Shown: positions 42,270-53,964 of the stretch, in pieces
Layout of the letters: each line of letters opens with the position of its first letter
Numbering within the stretch: position 1 is the stretch's first letter
NCBI GenBank assembly: GCA_002104895.1
Contig: MCFG01000045.1
Location: 62,001 to 126,000, forward strand
Length of the DNA stretch: 64,000 nt
Source: Anaeromyces robustus
Taxonomy: Eukaryota; Neocallimastigomycota; Neocallimastigomycetes; Neocallimastigales; Neocallimastigaceae
Direction of reading: 5' to 3'
Position numbers and translations under genes: made by a program
Notes under the pieces: model-generated
Told to the model about the DNA's origin: nothing
Databases searched by the model: none
Seen by the model: only the letters and a program-made list of their open reading frames with translations

Positions 42270-43560
42270 AAAAACTAACCTTCTATAACAACTTTATCAT
42301 TAACATTACCTTTAGAAACTACTAAATATTATAGAGATAAAATATATTATTCAAATAAAGTATACTTAAAACATGTAAAAATAAATGCATTAGAAAAATT
42401 TTTTTAATATTATATATCCTGACAGAGAAATAGTAAACACTTTTCATAGAGACAATATAAAAAATTGATATGATTTATTATAACAATTATTTCAAACGAT
42501 ACAATATATATTTATCATTAATTAATTTAAATAATTTTGAAATAAAAATTATATAACTAGTTTATATGAACGAATTAATTGAAACAATACAAATTATAAA
42601 CCAAAAATCAGTTCAAGTATTCTCGACATTGTTATAGTTAGTGATAACAGTAATAATAGTAATAATAGTAATAATGGTAGGGATTGTAGTAGTAAGAGTA
42701 AAAGAAAATGGAAAATGACAAAAAAAGTCAAATGGAGAATGACAATGAAAGTCAAATAGAAAATGGTAATGAAATGGAAAATATTAATGTTAATGAAATG
42801 GGAATAGTAATAATGATAGTGATTATAGTAGTAATAGTAAAAGAGATAGTAATAATGATAGTGATTGTAGTAATGTTAATAATGATAGTGATAATAGACA
42901 TTCTTATTATATCGATTATAATATGTATTATTTTACTTACGATAGATAGATTTCCGAGGATGATAATTACTTATTTGAAAAAGAAATATTATTATTTTTT
43001 GATATGTATTTAGAGTATTTCAAAAATCAATAAGATATTAGAAAATCCTAATTATATAACTAATTAATTAATATATAATACTTTTGATTTTAAATATTCA
43101 AATTATATATTGTTTAAATTGTGTTATATAATATCTTTAATCTATAACAAGAAATCTAAATTTATAATAAATACTTTGATATATCAGATTACTGAATTAA
43201 TTATATATTAAATATATAATAAAAAAAAAGTATTACAAGATAAATATGATAAATGCCAATTTATATATAATATTTTAACACATACTCCTCATGAAAAGTT
43301 TAATAGATATGTTATTTTTGATAATATAAGAACATTTATAGTAATGATAAATAGTAAATATAAAAAAATAAATTCATATAAATCCTTAATTTATAAATAT
43401 ATGAATTAAGGTAAAATAAATTTGTCCAATATTTAACTAGCTAAATTTTTATTATTAGGATATTTTAACATAAATTTATATTGTTAACAATATCGATCCT
43501 AATTTAATTTTAAGATAATAAAATATTTCAAAGGAGGGTATAAATTAACATTTAATAGTG
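42270..43560 (+). pseudogene. Decayed gene with Ser/Asn/Asp-rich segment, family unknown
   Basis: Successive plus-strand fragments read as ordinary protein but change frame or meet stops. They include LPLETTKYYRDKIYYSNKV (about 42315-42370), YPDREIVNTFHRDNIKN (about 42415-42465), a Ser/Asn/Asp-rich tract running into RHSYYIDYNMYYFTYDR (42803-42946, stop at 42947), ISEDDNYLFEKEILLFF (about 42950-43000) and a 58-codon open stretch ending at 43409 with NILTHTPHEKFNRYVIFDN. I infer one or more pseudogenes of a lost large protein. Multiple tiny introns are an alternative, but several in-frame stops have no nearby GT-AG pair. The family is unknown; cellular repeat proteins and viral or plasmid insertions are both possible. 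Confidence 0.5.
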
Positions 43561-43699
43561 AGAAATTATTAATAAACAATTTGATATATATAATAATAAT
43601 AATAATAATAACAATATTTTTATAATTGAAAATATACATTATAAATTATATTTCAATATTAATAAATATATAGGTAATGATGATAGAAAATTCATAGAA

Positions 43700-43960
43700 A
43701 TATCGTAATCATTTAATTGATGTACTCTATTTTTTTAATTCAATAAATTTATTTGCTAAATTTTCTATGGAATCATAATTATTATCATAAATATCACATA
43801 ATATATTTTCATAATCTGTAATATCAACAATTTTTGTTTTGTATTTTATCTACATATGTTCTATTAGCAACTAAAATATTAAATCTTTTTTCATTTAATT
43901 CTATATATATTAAAATCTTTAATATCTTTTTTATTTATAGGATTAATTTATAATTATGGT
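43700..43960 (-). pseudogene. Decayed coding fragment on minus strand, family unknown
   Basis: On the minus strand about 35 codons are open at 43731-43835, including DITDYENILCDIYDNNYD, and the adjacent upstream piece (43841-43896) reads NEKRFNILVANRTYVDK in a shifted frame. No family recognised. Confidence 0.45.
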
Positions 43961-44040
43961 TGGATTATTAGTAATATCAATATTTTTACTACCTTTTTTT
44001 TATTTTATGGATTATTAATATTTTAATAATAAAAATTATT

Positions 44041-44345
44041 ATTTTAATGATAATTTTGATTATAATAATTACAGGAGAAATCGTTGATTGTTTTATAGTT
44101 CATGGTTACTATAAAACAATATATGAATCAAAAAAGATGAAACTATTTTCTTTTATATTACATTTGATAATATTAAAGAAAAATCATATTATGAAGAAAT
44201 TATTAATACTATTATTACTGATTGTTATTTCGAACTAATTTGTCGTAAAAATTGAAATATATCAAATGTATTAAATAATTATAAAGTGTATCTAAAAATA
44301 AATAAAATATTTTGAAAATACTAAAAAAACCAACTAATAAAAAAA
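44041..44345 (+). pseudogene. Decayed coding fragment, family unknown
   Basis: Two frames carry protein-like sequence in succession: GEIVDCFIVHGYYKTIYESK, then FDNIKEKSYYEEIINTIITD and NISNVLNNYKVYL with a stop between. This is typical of a gene that has suffered an indel. The open reading frame at 44047-44238 captures only the first piece and then runs out of frame. Confidence 0.45.
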
Positions 44346-44629
44346 TATAATGATATTTTCGTTATAAAAAATTCTATAAGAAATATAAGAAGTCTTTCTT
44401 GAAACTATTTTATTCATTTTGCAAAAAAAAAAAAAAAAAAAAAAAGTTCTATTAAATACTAATACGTTAAATATAATATTATCCAGTCTGGGATTAATTA
44501 TTAAATTTAAATATAAAATTTATCATTAAAACTTAATAAATAATGGTAATAAAGATATACAATTCCTGATTTTATATGATAAATATATTTAATATATATA
44601 ATATTATTATTACATAATAAAAAAAGGAA

Positions 44630-44776
44630 ATATATATAGTTTTTAGTTATGGTATTCTCTTTTAATTTAAAAATATTTTTTAAAACTTTTTTATTACCAT
44701 TATAAACTTTTAATAATAAATCCTCTAATATATAACTTTCATTATATCCTGCTGGTAAAAATAATTTATTATCATC
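44630..44776 (-). pseudogene. Decayed coding fragment on minus strand, family unknown
   Basis: About 49 open codons on the minus strand contain LFLPAGYNESYILEDLLLK and, after a short gap, KNIFKLKENTITKN. The composition is protein-like and unlike the repeat-driven frames. No start codon or flanking extension is intact. Confidence 0.45.
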
Positions 44777-44883
44777 TATAAATTACTTTAGTATATTTAT
44801 TAATATACTACATAAGAATAAAGTATATTAATTTTCAGTCATGACATTATGCTTGGTTTGGTTTGATTTGGTTTTCTTATATA

Positions 44884-44908
44884 TATAATAAAAGAATATT
44901 TATTATTA

Positions 44909-44966
<58 letters not shown>

Positions 44967-45230
44967 ATTATTAATTATTATTATTATTATTAATTAATTA
45001 ATTAATTATTAATTATTATTATTTAATATCTATTATTATTATTATTATTATTATTAATTAATTATTAATTATTATTATTTAATATCTATTATTATTATTA
45101 TTATTATTATTAATTAATTATTAATTATTATTATTTAATATCTATTATTATTATTATTAATATCATTATGATTATTTAATATCTATTATTATTTAATATC
45201 TATTATTATTATTATTATTTATTATTATTA
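44884..45230. repeat. ATT-rich block with 56-bp higher-order repeat
   Basis: An ATT microsatellite in which TTTAATATCT recurs at 45022, 45078 and 45134 (period 56) and again at a shorter interval, showing duplication of a larger unit. Confidence 0.8.
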
Positions 45231-45289
45231 TTATTTATAATTATTATTGTTTACAAAACCATATTATAAAATATTTAACACAACGTAAA

Positions 45290-45500
45290 TTTTTGCAGTT
45301 GTAGATAATGATGGAAAAATTAAAATTTCATCACATTCAAATATTTCTAGTAAAAAAAATGAATAAGAAAATTTAGTCTATGTAGTTAAAGTTTTAATAA
45401 CTTCAATTTATTTATATATTTGTAATAAGTTTTTATGAATTGTAATCATTAATACTGAAAATGATACAAAATTTATATCATTAAAAAAAAGGAAACAAAT
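45290..45500 (+). pseudogene. Decayed coding fragment, family unknown
   Basis: The frame starting near 45298 reads VVDNDGKIKISSHSNISSKK, then stop, then ENLVYVVKVL and further on INTENDTKFISLKK after another stop. It is preceded by TTTTTGCAG, which could be an old 3' splice site. No family recognised. Confidence 0.4.
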
Positions 45501-46009
45501 TAAAAAAAATAAAACATATTTTTTTATTTTGTTTCATGTTATTTTGTATCATTTTCAAAATAAAATATAAAATATAAATAAAGATATATAAAGAAAAATG
45601 AAAAGATAAAATGAAAGATATTTACATTTGTTATATATGCATATATGTATATATTAATAATATTTATTAATGTTATTTGATACCATCATAATATTTATAA
45701 TATTATTTTAATATTTATAAACAAATTATATAATTACAAATAATTAATTTTTTTTATTTTTGCTAACATGAAGTAACTAACTATAATATTAATAAATAAA
45801 ATATTGATTTTTTTATTATTATTAATTAATTATTGTTTTTCAATATTTTAAAAATTTTTACCTATTAATTCTTTTTAATTTATTATTTAAAATTATTATA
45901 GTTTATTGAATCTGTTTTTTTTATTATTATCCTATACTTAATAATGGATTAATTTATTAATCATTATGATTTAATAATCATATAAGAAGAAAAATTAAAA
46001 AAAATGGCT

Positions 46010-46046
46010 ATCTCCAAAAACATTCTCCAAAAAAGTTCTTTGGAGA
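46010..46046. repeat. Small TCTCCAAA/TTTGGAGA hairpin
   Basis: ATCTCCAAA is followed by ATTCTCCAAA and then TTTGGAGAT, so either of the first two can pair with the third. Function unknown. Confidence 0.5.
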
Positions 46047-46302
46047 TATTAAAATATTATATATGAAAAAACAAAAACTTCATTTAATAATAATTCATAT
46101 CAATGAAATGATAGTAAATTTAATGATTTAATGATATTAATAAATGAAATAATGATAAAAACAATGATAATTATTAATTAAAAATATGATAATAATTAAT
46201 GAAAACAATGATAATTAATGATTTGTTACTTAAATTAGTGATAATAAAATTAATTTATGATATTAATAATTTAAATAATTTAATGAGTAAAGTGGGTTTT
46301 TC

Positions 46303-46342
<40 letters not shown>

Positions 46343-46793
46343 TTAATTGTTTTATATTATTCTTTTTAAAAATGTATTGATATTTTGTTATTATTATATG
46401 ATAATATTTGTATTATTCATTATTATTCATTGTTAACGGATAATTTTATTTTTTTTTTTTTAAAAAATTATTAATTAATTAATTAATTAATAAAATTTAA
46501 TTTAAATTATTTATTAAAATTTTTTAATTAATTTGATATAGATTATAATTTTATTCACAAAACAGAGTTTTTTTTTTTTTTGAAATTTTTAGCAAAAACA
46601 CATTACTATATTACAATAAAATAATGTCTTCATAATATCACAATATTAATTATTGTAATAATTAGATTAGTAATATTAATAATTATATAATTATAAATAA
46701 ATAAATAAATAAATAAATAAATATTATATATTGTATAATATTTTTATTACTAGAAAAATATTTCCCCACCTTTCATATCATGCTTTTGATAAT

Positions 46794-46828
46794 AAAAAAA
46801 GGAGCATAAAAATTATGCTCCTTTTTTT
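46794..46828. repeat. Perfect 16-bp hairpin with GGAGCAT/ATGCTCC stem
   Basis: A7 then GGAGCATAA (46801-46809), a 3-nt loop, TTATGCTCC (46813-46821), then T7. The 35-bp palindrome is shaped like a bacterial intrinsic terminator but lies in fungal non-coding DNA with no gene just upstream. More likely it is a DNA palindrome or mini-element. Confidence 0.75.
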
Positions 46829-47999
46829 ATTTTTTATTTTTTGTAAATATGATTGGTTTAATATAATAATAAAAAAATATACAAAAAAATATTTTTTTGT
46901 AATTTATTATAAAATAAAAAAAAAGTTTTTTTTTAAATTAAATTCATAAATTAAACGTTATTTTGTAATGGTTTTATTGGTATAATCACATTATTATAAA
47001 TGAGAATTTTAATTATAATGAATAATATAAAATGATTATGACTAAGTAAAATAAAGCAAAACAAAAAAAAAAAATAATTAAAATTACAGTTTTAATATGT
47101 GTTCATGGTTATGTATTGAATATGGGGAATAAATTAAAAAATAATTTATAATTAATTAGTTAAGTTAATAAATGAATAAATAATAAATAAATAAAAAAAT
47201 AAAAAAATAAATAATAATAAATAAATAAATAAATAAATAATAAATAATAAATAATAAATAATAAATAATAAATATATAAATAAAAACAAATTGTAAAATA
47301 ATAAATAATTATATAAATAATAAATTAATATTTATTATTTTAATATTAGAAAGAATAATACAATGTATTAACCATTAATATTATTAGTTAATTGTTAAAA
47401 ATATTTAATTAAAAGAACTCTTATTATTCATTTATAATAGTAATAAATAAATAGAAAAGAATAGACCGATTAGTAAGAATAAAAGAAAAAAACAATAAGT
47501 AAAAAAATTAGAATAAACAATAAAGTTTAATAAAAAGTTTAAATTTTATGAATTTTTTTTGTATTTTTTATCATAAACAGATTGTAGTTTTATTATTTAT
47601 TATTTGTAATTATATCACAATAGTTTTTATTATTACATATATTATTTTATAATAATAATATATATTACAATTAAAAATACCATATTTTTATATATTATGT
47701 TTATTATATGATAAACAAAATAATAAAAAAAATTTTTTTATCAAAATGTCGATAAGCATAACTTTTTTTTTTTAAAAAAATTAAACTATTGTTATATAAA
47801 ACTTTTATATATATATATAATTATTATATTTGTATATCCGGAGAATAATATAAATAAGTTTATTACAAATATTAAATAAATAAATAAATAATTAATTAAT
47901 TAATTAATTAATATGAGTATTTTATATTATTTTTATGGAATAGAAAATCAATGGATAGTGGATGAAAAAAAATAAAAAACAAATTGTATATATAATTAA

Positions 48000-48054
48000 A
48001 AATAAAGTACTTTACATAAATAACAAAAAATAATTTTTGAAAGTACTTTATTTT
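48000..48054. repeat. Inverted repeat AATAAAGTACTTT / AAAGTACTTTATT
   Basis: Arms of about 14 bp are separated by about 25 bp. It is the third palindrome within 2 kb. Confidence 0.6.
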
Positions 48055-49420
48055 TTTTATTTTATATATATATATATAATTTACAAGTATTATGGTTTTG
48101 GGTATTTTAATTAAAATTAACATTGAAAAAATCTAAAATAAATAAAATCAATAAATAAAAGAAACATTTTGTAATGGAAAATTTTTACCATTTATTTAAT
48201 TAAAAAAAAATAATTTATATTTGTATTTGTTAATAAATTTAAAATAATAATTAAAAAACTTTAATTATTATAAAATATTAATTAATGACAAAAGTGATCA
48301 GCATAAATTTAATTATTTTAATTTCACAATATAAATAATTATAGGAAAAAAGAATAAAAATGGAACAATAATCGTTCCATATTTTGACAATGAAACATTT
48401 TTGAAGGTATATTTTACATTTTTATATTTATAATCCCCATACAAAAAATTATGTTTTTTTTATTATAAATTAATTAGAGTTTAATTTTATATAAAATAAA
48501 TATAAGTGGATAAAAAATAAATAAATTAATAAATAATTTATATAATTATGCATTTCTAAAATGTATATATATATTATGTAATAAATAGTATATTATAATA
48601 TATTTTAATTAATGATAAATAAATAATAATAAAAATAAATGAATATTATAGATAATAATATTTAATTATAATAATAATAAATAATAATAAATAATAATGA
48701 AAAAATAAATAAATGAATAAATAAATATATGATTAAAAAATAAATAAATGTATAAATAACTAAATAACTAAATAAATAAATATATAATTAAAAAATATAT
48801 AAATTTAAGTTAATGTTTATTAAATACAATACTTATTATTCATTGTTTATCTTTTTAAAAATTGAAAAATACAATATGATAATTAACTTTATTTAATAGT
48901 ATTTAATGTAGTATATAAAGAAAACCTTTTTCTTTTGTACTTTAATTTAATAATTAATTAATTAAAAAAAAATAAGATTAATGATTCATATTATATTAAA
49001 ATATATAAATTTTTAAATTATATATATAATATATAATTTACTTGTAATTACCGTTTTTTTTTTTTAAATATTTTTTATTATTAATTCTATATATTTTTTC
49101 ATTTTCTCTTTAATTATTGTATTTTTCTTTAATTTTTTTTCTAAGATATAATAATCCATAATTTGTTTTAAATTAAATAGAATTTTTTTTTCCTTTTTCT
49201 TTTTTTTCTATTATTTTATTTAATTATTTTATATATTATTTTATTATTATTTTTTTATTATTTTTTTTATTTCATGATAATAATTATTAAATTTTACAAA
49301 AAAGGAAATTATGAGTAATTTTTAATTTAATGACAATTTAATTATATTTATTTTGTTAAAATATTGTGAAAAAAAGGTTAAAATAATTTTTATTATTTAT
49401 TGTATATTTATGTATTATAT

Positions 49421-49512
49421 TGTATTGTATTACATTGTTTAAGTGACACATTTTAAAATATATATAATTGAAAATGGTCACCTTAAACAATATACATATA
49501 ATACAATACATT
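49421..49512. repeat. MITE-like imperfect palindrome
   Basis: The left half TGTATTGTATTACATTG then TTTAAGTGACACATTTT is matched by AAAATGGTCACCTTAAACAA then a TATAATACAATACA tail. Arms are about 40 bp with several mismatches and a short TA-rich centre. It looks like a fold-back or MITE element; no target duplication was confirmed. Confidence 0.55.
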
Positions 49513-49589
49513 ATAAAATAAATGAATAAATAATATATAATATAATTTATATAATATAAATAAATATAAATAAATAATAAATAATAAAA

Positions 49590-49624
<35 letters not shown>

Positions 49625-50022
49625 ATAGTAAATAATTAAACTAATTTTTAAAACATATAATTAATTATAAATAAAAATATAATAAATATAATAAATAATA
49701 GATAACAAATCATTAACAATTAATAATTATTAATAATAATTATATTATGTTTGAATCAATAAAAATAAAAAAAAGCATAAAAGTATCATAAAGGTTTAAT
49801 TAAATAAATTAATAATACTAATTATGCTTTTTAAAATTATAATAAATAAGATTTGTTTATAAGGAAATATGATATTTTATAACAATGTTATAATAAAATA
49901 TATAAAAAGAATATATATATATTAATAATGTAAATAATTTATATATCTTTGTATAAAGATTTATTTTGGTTTTTTACCCATATTAATTTTGGAATAATGG
50001 AATTTTAGTATATAAACCTTTG

Positions 50023-50032
50023 AAATTTACCC
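50023..50032 (+). promoter_or_regulatory. Conserved upstream block AAATTTACCC (esterase 1)
   Basis: The same sequence followed by A-runs lies at 56041-56050 upstream of esterase 2. Position is about -285 here and about -335 there relative to the ATG. Role unknown. Confidence 0.45.
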
Positions 50033-50108
50033 AAAAAAAAAAAATTTTTTTTTAATCAATATAAATTTATATATAAATAAATTATTTAAAAATTTTTTTT
50101 TACAATTG

Positions 50109-50134
50109 AAGTATAGTTAAAGTTAACAATACTT
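50109..50134. promoter_or_regulatory. Palindromic upstream element (esterase 1)
   Basis: AAGTATAGTTAA and TTAACAATACTT form a near-perfect inverted repeat separated by AG, about 200 bp before the ATG. A matching palindrome occurs at 56149-56178 at nearly the same distance from the ATG of esterase 2. It is a candidate site for a dimeric transcription factor, inferred from conservation only. Confidence 0.5.
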
Positions 50135-50190
50135 TAAATAATTTTTAATAATTTTTTTGTAAATAATTGTATAATAATTATTAAATATAT

Positions 50191-50204
50191 TTGTTTGATA
50201 CAAA
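50191..50204. promoter_or_regulatory. Conserved block TTGTTTGATACAAA (esterase 1)
   Basis: Fourteen identical bases occur at 56238-56251 upstream of esterase 2. The block lies about 110-140 bp before each ATG and is itself partly palindromic (TTTG/CAAA). Possible core-promoter or activator site. Confidence 0.45.
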
Positions 50205-50309
50205 ATATATAGAAAATAAAAATAAATTTTCTTTAAAATCAAAACAAAAAAAAATTTAGTTAATTTAAATTAAAAAAAAAATAAAACAATAATCATCAAA
50301 CAAACGAAA

Positions 50310-51482
50310 ATGAGAAACTATACTTTCTTATTATCTTTAGTTGCAACTGGTTTTGCAGGTAAAGCTTTAGCTGCTGATTGTTTCGCCACCAAATTAGGTT
50401 ACCCATGTTGTACTACTACTACTGAAGTTGTTTTTACTGATAATGATGGTAAATGGGGTGTTGAAAACAATAACTGGTGTGGTATGGCTGATGAATGTTG
50501 GTCTGAAAAATTAGGTTACCCATGTTGTACAAGTGGTGCTCAAGTTTATTACACTGATGCTGATGGTCAATGGGGTGTTGAAAACAATAACTGGTGTGGT
50601 ATTATTGCTGGTAGTCAACCAGCTCCAAGAACCACTACTACTACTAGAAGAACTACTACTACTCCAAAACCACAACCAACTCAAGAAGTTGTTGACTGTT
50701 CTGGTAAAACTCTTAGAAGTAACACTAACCTTTCTATTGGTGGTCGTAAAGTTATTGTTAAATTCCCAAGTGGTTACAAAGGTGATAAACCAGTTCCACT
50801 TCTTATTAATTATCACCCAATTATGGGTAGTGCTTCTCAATGGGAAAATGGTTCTCAAACCGCTAAAGCTGCCCTTAGTGATGGTGCTATTGTTGCCTTT
50901 ATGGATGGTGCTCAAGGTAACATGGGTCAAGCTTGGAATGTAGGTCCATGTTGTACTGATGCTGATGATATTTCTTTCACTCGTAACTTCATTAAAGAAA
51001 TTACCAATAAAGCTTGTGTTGATCCAAAACGTATTTACGCTGCTGGTTTCTCTATGGGTGGTGGTATGTCTAACTACGTTGGTTGTTATCTTGCTGATGT
51101 TATTGCAGCCGCTGCTCCATCTGCTTTTGATCTTGCTAAAGAAGTTGTTGATGGCGGTAAATGTAAACCATCTCGTCCATTCCCAATTCTTAACTTCCGT
51201 GGTACTCAAGATAATATTGTTATGTACAATGGAGGACTTTCCCAAGTTGTTCCAGGTAAACCAATTACCTTCATGGGAGCTAAGAATAACTTCAAAGAAT
51301 GGGCTAAAATGAATGGATGTACTGGATCACCAAAAACCAATACACCAGGTAACAATTGTGAAATGTATGAAAATTGTAATGGTGGTGCTAAAGTTGGTCT
51401 TTGTACTATTAATGGAGGAGGTCACGCTGAAGGTGATGGTAGAATGGGTTGGAACTTTGTTAAACAATTCTCTCTCCCATAG
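50310..51482 (+). CDS. Double-dockerin CE1 esterase (feruloyl esterase-like), paralogue 1
   Basis: A 390-residue secreted enzyme. Residues 1-22 are a signal peptide (hydrophobic [11 protein letters not shown], cleavage near ALAA). Two fungal dockerin (CBM10-like) modules follow at 24-58 and 63-97, each with C...GYPCC...[11 protein letters not shown] Thr/Arg/Pro linker spans about 98-128. The CE1 alpha/beta-hydrolase domain (129-390) resembles LpqC/feruloyl esterase D types, with nucleophile Ser248 in GFSMG, Asp301 in RGTQD and His372 in GGGHAEGD. The dockerins should anchor it to a scaffoldin in the extracellular cellulosome, where it would de-esterify plant hemicellulose. Feruloyl, acetyl-xylan or other ester specificity cannot be fixed from sequence. 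It is intron-free, and the ATG follows an A/C-rich leader. Its catalytic domain is about 92 percent identical to that of paralogue 3. Open frames on the opposite strand and in other frames are shadows of its codon bias. Confidence 0.95.
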   Translation: MRNYTFLLSLVATGFAGKALAADCFATKLGYPCCTTTTEVVFTDNDGKWGVENNNWCGMADECWSEKLGYPCCTSGAQVYYTDADGQWGVENNNWCGIIAGSQPAPRTTTTTRRTTTTPKPQPTQEVVDCSGKTLRSNTNLSIGGRKVIVKFPSGYKGDKPVPLLINYHPIMGSASQWENGSQTAKAALSDGAIVAFMDGAQGNMGQAWNVGPCCTDADDISFTRNFIKEITNKACVDPKRIYAAGFSMGGGMSNYVGCYLADVIAAAAPSAFDLAKEVVDGGKCKPSRPFPILNFRGTQDNIVMYNGGLSQVVPGKPITFMGAKNNFKEWAKMNGCTGSPKTNTPGNNCEMYENCNGGAKVGLCTINGGGHAEGDGRMGWNFVKQFSLP

Positions 51483-52143
51483 ACACCATAGACATTGTTC
51501 AAAAATTTTAATGATATATTACAAGTTAAGAAAAAAATTCATTTTTTTTTTCTTATAATTTTGTAATATACTTACTATCTACATTCTTTAATTAAATTAA
51601 ATAAAAAGTAGAAAAAGAACAATGAACTTTAAAAGGAAAAAAAAAAACTAAAAATAAGTAAAAAAAAATTTTAAATAATTTTATTTAAAGGGAGTAAAAA
51701 AAAAATTATATTCTATAAATTTTATAGATGAAAGTAAAATAAAATAATTCAATCTTTTTTTATTTTTATATTGTTATTATTTATTTATTTTTTCTTTTTA
51801 ATTTTTTTTTTTACAAAAAAAAAGAAAGAAAAGTTAAATTGAAAGAAGTCAAAAAAAATAAATATTAAAATGAAGAAAAAAAAAATTTTTTTTTTTCATT
51901 TGTATAAAATATTGAATTAAACAAATTAACCAAAAGAAAGAACAAAAGAAAATAAAGTAAAATAAGAATAATTGAATATTAAAATAAAAGAAACCAAACC
52001 AAAAAAAAAAAAAAAATTAAAAGTTAAAAATATAAAAATGTTTAATTTATTTAAAGAACTATAATATATATAAATAATTAATCAAAATAAAAATAAAAAA
52101 TTTAAAAAAAAATTGATATGATTCTTTATTTTTTTATTTATTT

Positions 52144-52362
52144 ATGTTTATGTTTTATATACTTTATTTTTTTATGTTTATTTTTCATATATCTTTGATT
52201 TTCTTTTTTTTTATGTTTATTTTTCATATATCTTTGATTTTCTTTTTTTTTATGTTTATGTTTTATATATCTTTGTTTTTCTATTTTTTTTATATTTATG
52301 TTTTATATATCTTAATTTTTCTATTTTTTTTATATTTATGTTTTATATATCTTAATTTTTTT
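52144..52362. repeat. 39-40-bp minisatellite, about six copies
   Basis: The unit resembles TATGTTTATTTTTCATATAT followed by CTTTGATTTTC and a T run. Copies drift towards a TATATTTATGTTTTATATAT variant on the right. The open frame across it is a Phe/Ile/Tyr repeat translation and not a credible gene. Confidence 0.85.
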
Positions 52363-53115
52363 TTTATTAAAGTTTGTATTTATATCATTTTAATGAATAA
52401 ATATTTTTTTTTATTAAATCATTATAGTTTTTCTTTTAATTGGACTAATATTGGTTAATTGATGGTGGATGTAGTCATACTGGAAAAGATGGTAATTATC
52501 TTTGGTTTTAATATATATATATCATTTATAGAGAAAAGTCACAAAATAAAAAAGACATTTATTTCTGTTTTATTTTAAATTTTGTTTTATTGGTTAAAAA
52601 ATTATTTTTCCACTTTAAAATATTTATATAATAATAATAATAATAAAAAATAGTACAATTTTAATATATTTATTCTTATTTTATATATTTTTATATATGA
52701 ATATTTCTTAATATAAAAGTATTAAACACCCACCCCAATTAAATTAAATTTTATAGTAAAAATTTATATGCGTTTTTCTTATTTAGGTTATATTAAACAA
52801 AAATTAACTAAATTTATTAAATATTGTTATAATATATTTCAAATATATTTATAATATATTATTATATAATAATAAATATAATATATTCTTTTAAAATTAT
52901 TTAATTGTATATTTTTTTAAAAATGAAACATAATATAAATTACTCTATAAAGTATATAATCATTTTGTAAAGAAGATACATTAATTAATAATTATAATAG
53001 TAATAATAATTCATAATAATAATAATAATAATAATAATAATTATAATAGTAATAATAATTAATAATAATTAATAATAATTAATAATAATTAATAATAGTT
53101 AATAATAATTAATAA

Positions 53116-53146
<31 letters not shown>

Positions 53147-53557
53147 TTATTATCTAAATATATATCGATTATTTCTTAATAATTTATTTCCAATTATTAT
53201 TAGTAATTATGTAATATTAAATAACTTATCTATAAAAACTTTTTAATTTTAGTTTTATAAATAAATAAAAGGAAAAACGAATAATTATTGAATATTAAAT
53301 TTACTTATATATATATTATAAATTCAAAAAAGTTAGAATTTTTAATAATAAATTTTAAATATTATAACCTTCATTCCAAATAACCCTTTGAATTCTCTTT
53401 ATTTTAAACATCAAAAAAAAAATAAAATAAAATAAAATAAAAATAAAATAAAAATAAAAAAAATTTATTGTTTAATTTTTTATTATATACAATTTAATTT
53501 TTATCATAAATTTTCTATAATTTATTGTAAATAATTACATAAATGAGTATTAGTACG

Positions 53558-53628
53558 GGATGCTTGTAAATATATAGCATTTTTTTTTTATCATTCTATC
53601 ATTTATTCGAGAATGCTAGCATATTCAT
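53558..53628. repeat. Nested hairpin GGATGCTT...AAGCATCC
   Basis: Outer arms GGATGCTTGTAAATAT and ATATTCATAAGCATCC pair with two mismatches. Inner TAGCATT and GAATGCTA also pair. The resulting stem-loop of about 70 nt, richer in G/C than its surroundings, could be an RNA structure or a fold-back element. Confidence 0.55.
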
Positions 53629-53790
53629 AAGCATCCATATTATTAAAGATTAAATTATAAATTTTAGAAGTAATAGCCTCAGTATCGTCACTAATTTTTT
53701 GATGTTTTTTTTATCATGATTTATCTTAGAAGGATTTCTAATAAGAATCATATAAATTCTTCATATTATTCAAAAAGACTTCATTTATAA

Positions 53791-53955
53791 AAAATATTGT
53801 AACTGTGGATAAAAATAATTTTTTCATTTTAAAAATATTGTAACTGTGGATAAAAATAATTTTTTCATTTTAAAAATATTGTAACTGTGGATAAAAATAA
53901 TTTTTTCATTTTAAAAATATTGTAACTGTGGATAAAAATAATTTTTTCATTTTAA
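53791..53955. repeat. Four copies of a 41-bp tandem repeat
   Basis: The phrase TATTGTAACTGTGGATAAAA recurs exactly every 41 bp (GTAACTGTGG at 53799, 53840, 53881 and 53922), followed in each copy by an ATAATTTTTTCATTTT tail. Copies are practically identical, indicating recent expansion. There are no spacers, so it is not CRISPR-like. Confidence 0.95.
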
Positions 53956-53964
53956 ATCATTATA

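Larger units (their letters stand above)
40318..50309. other. Approximately 10 kb without an intact gene
   Basis: 40.3-41.5 kb is microsatellite and TA-rich DNA. About 41.6-45.5 kb has higher sequence complexity and decayed coding fragments (separate entries), split by an ATT-rich block (44884-45230). 45.5-50.3 kb is non-coding with several strong palindromes and the upstream region of the first esterase. Confidence 0.6.

Noticed and set aside
42708-43013. ATG-initiated 101-codon frame with Ile/Val repeats
   Set aside because: The neighbouring frame over the same bases gives a natural Ser/Asn/Asp linker and globular sequence. The Ile/Val run is a shifted reading of that linker.
46794-46828. 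Bacterial intrinsic terminator
   Set aside because: The shape fits, but there is no gene immediately upstream and the surrounding DNA is fungal. It is kept only as a palindrome.
50511-51245. Long antisense and alternate-frame ORFs across the three esterase genes
   Set aside because: They are shadows of codon bias (Gly/Asn/Thr codons free of stops on the reverse strand). The same shadows recur at 56877-57215 and 60011-60565.
53791-53955. Regular direct repeats that might suggest a CRISPR array
   Set aside because: The 41-bp units are contiguous with no unique spacers, and the DNA is fungal. It is a minisatellite.
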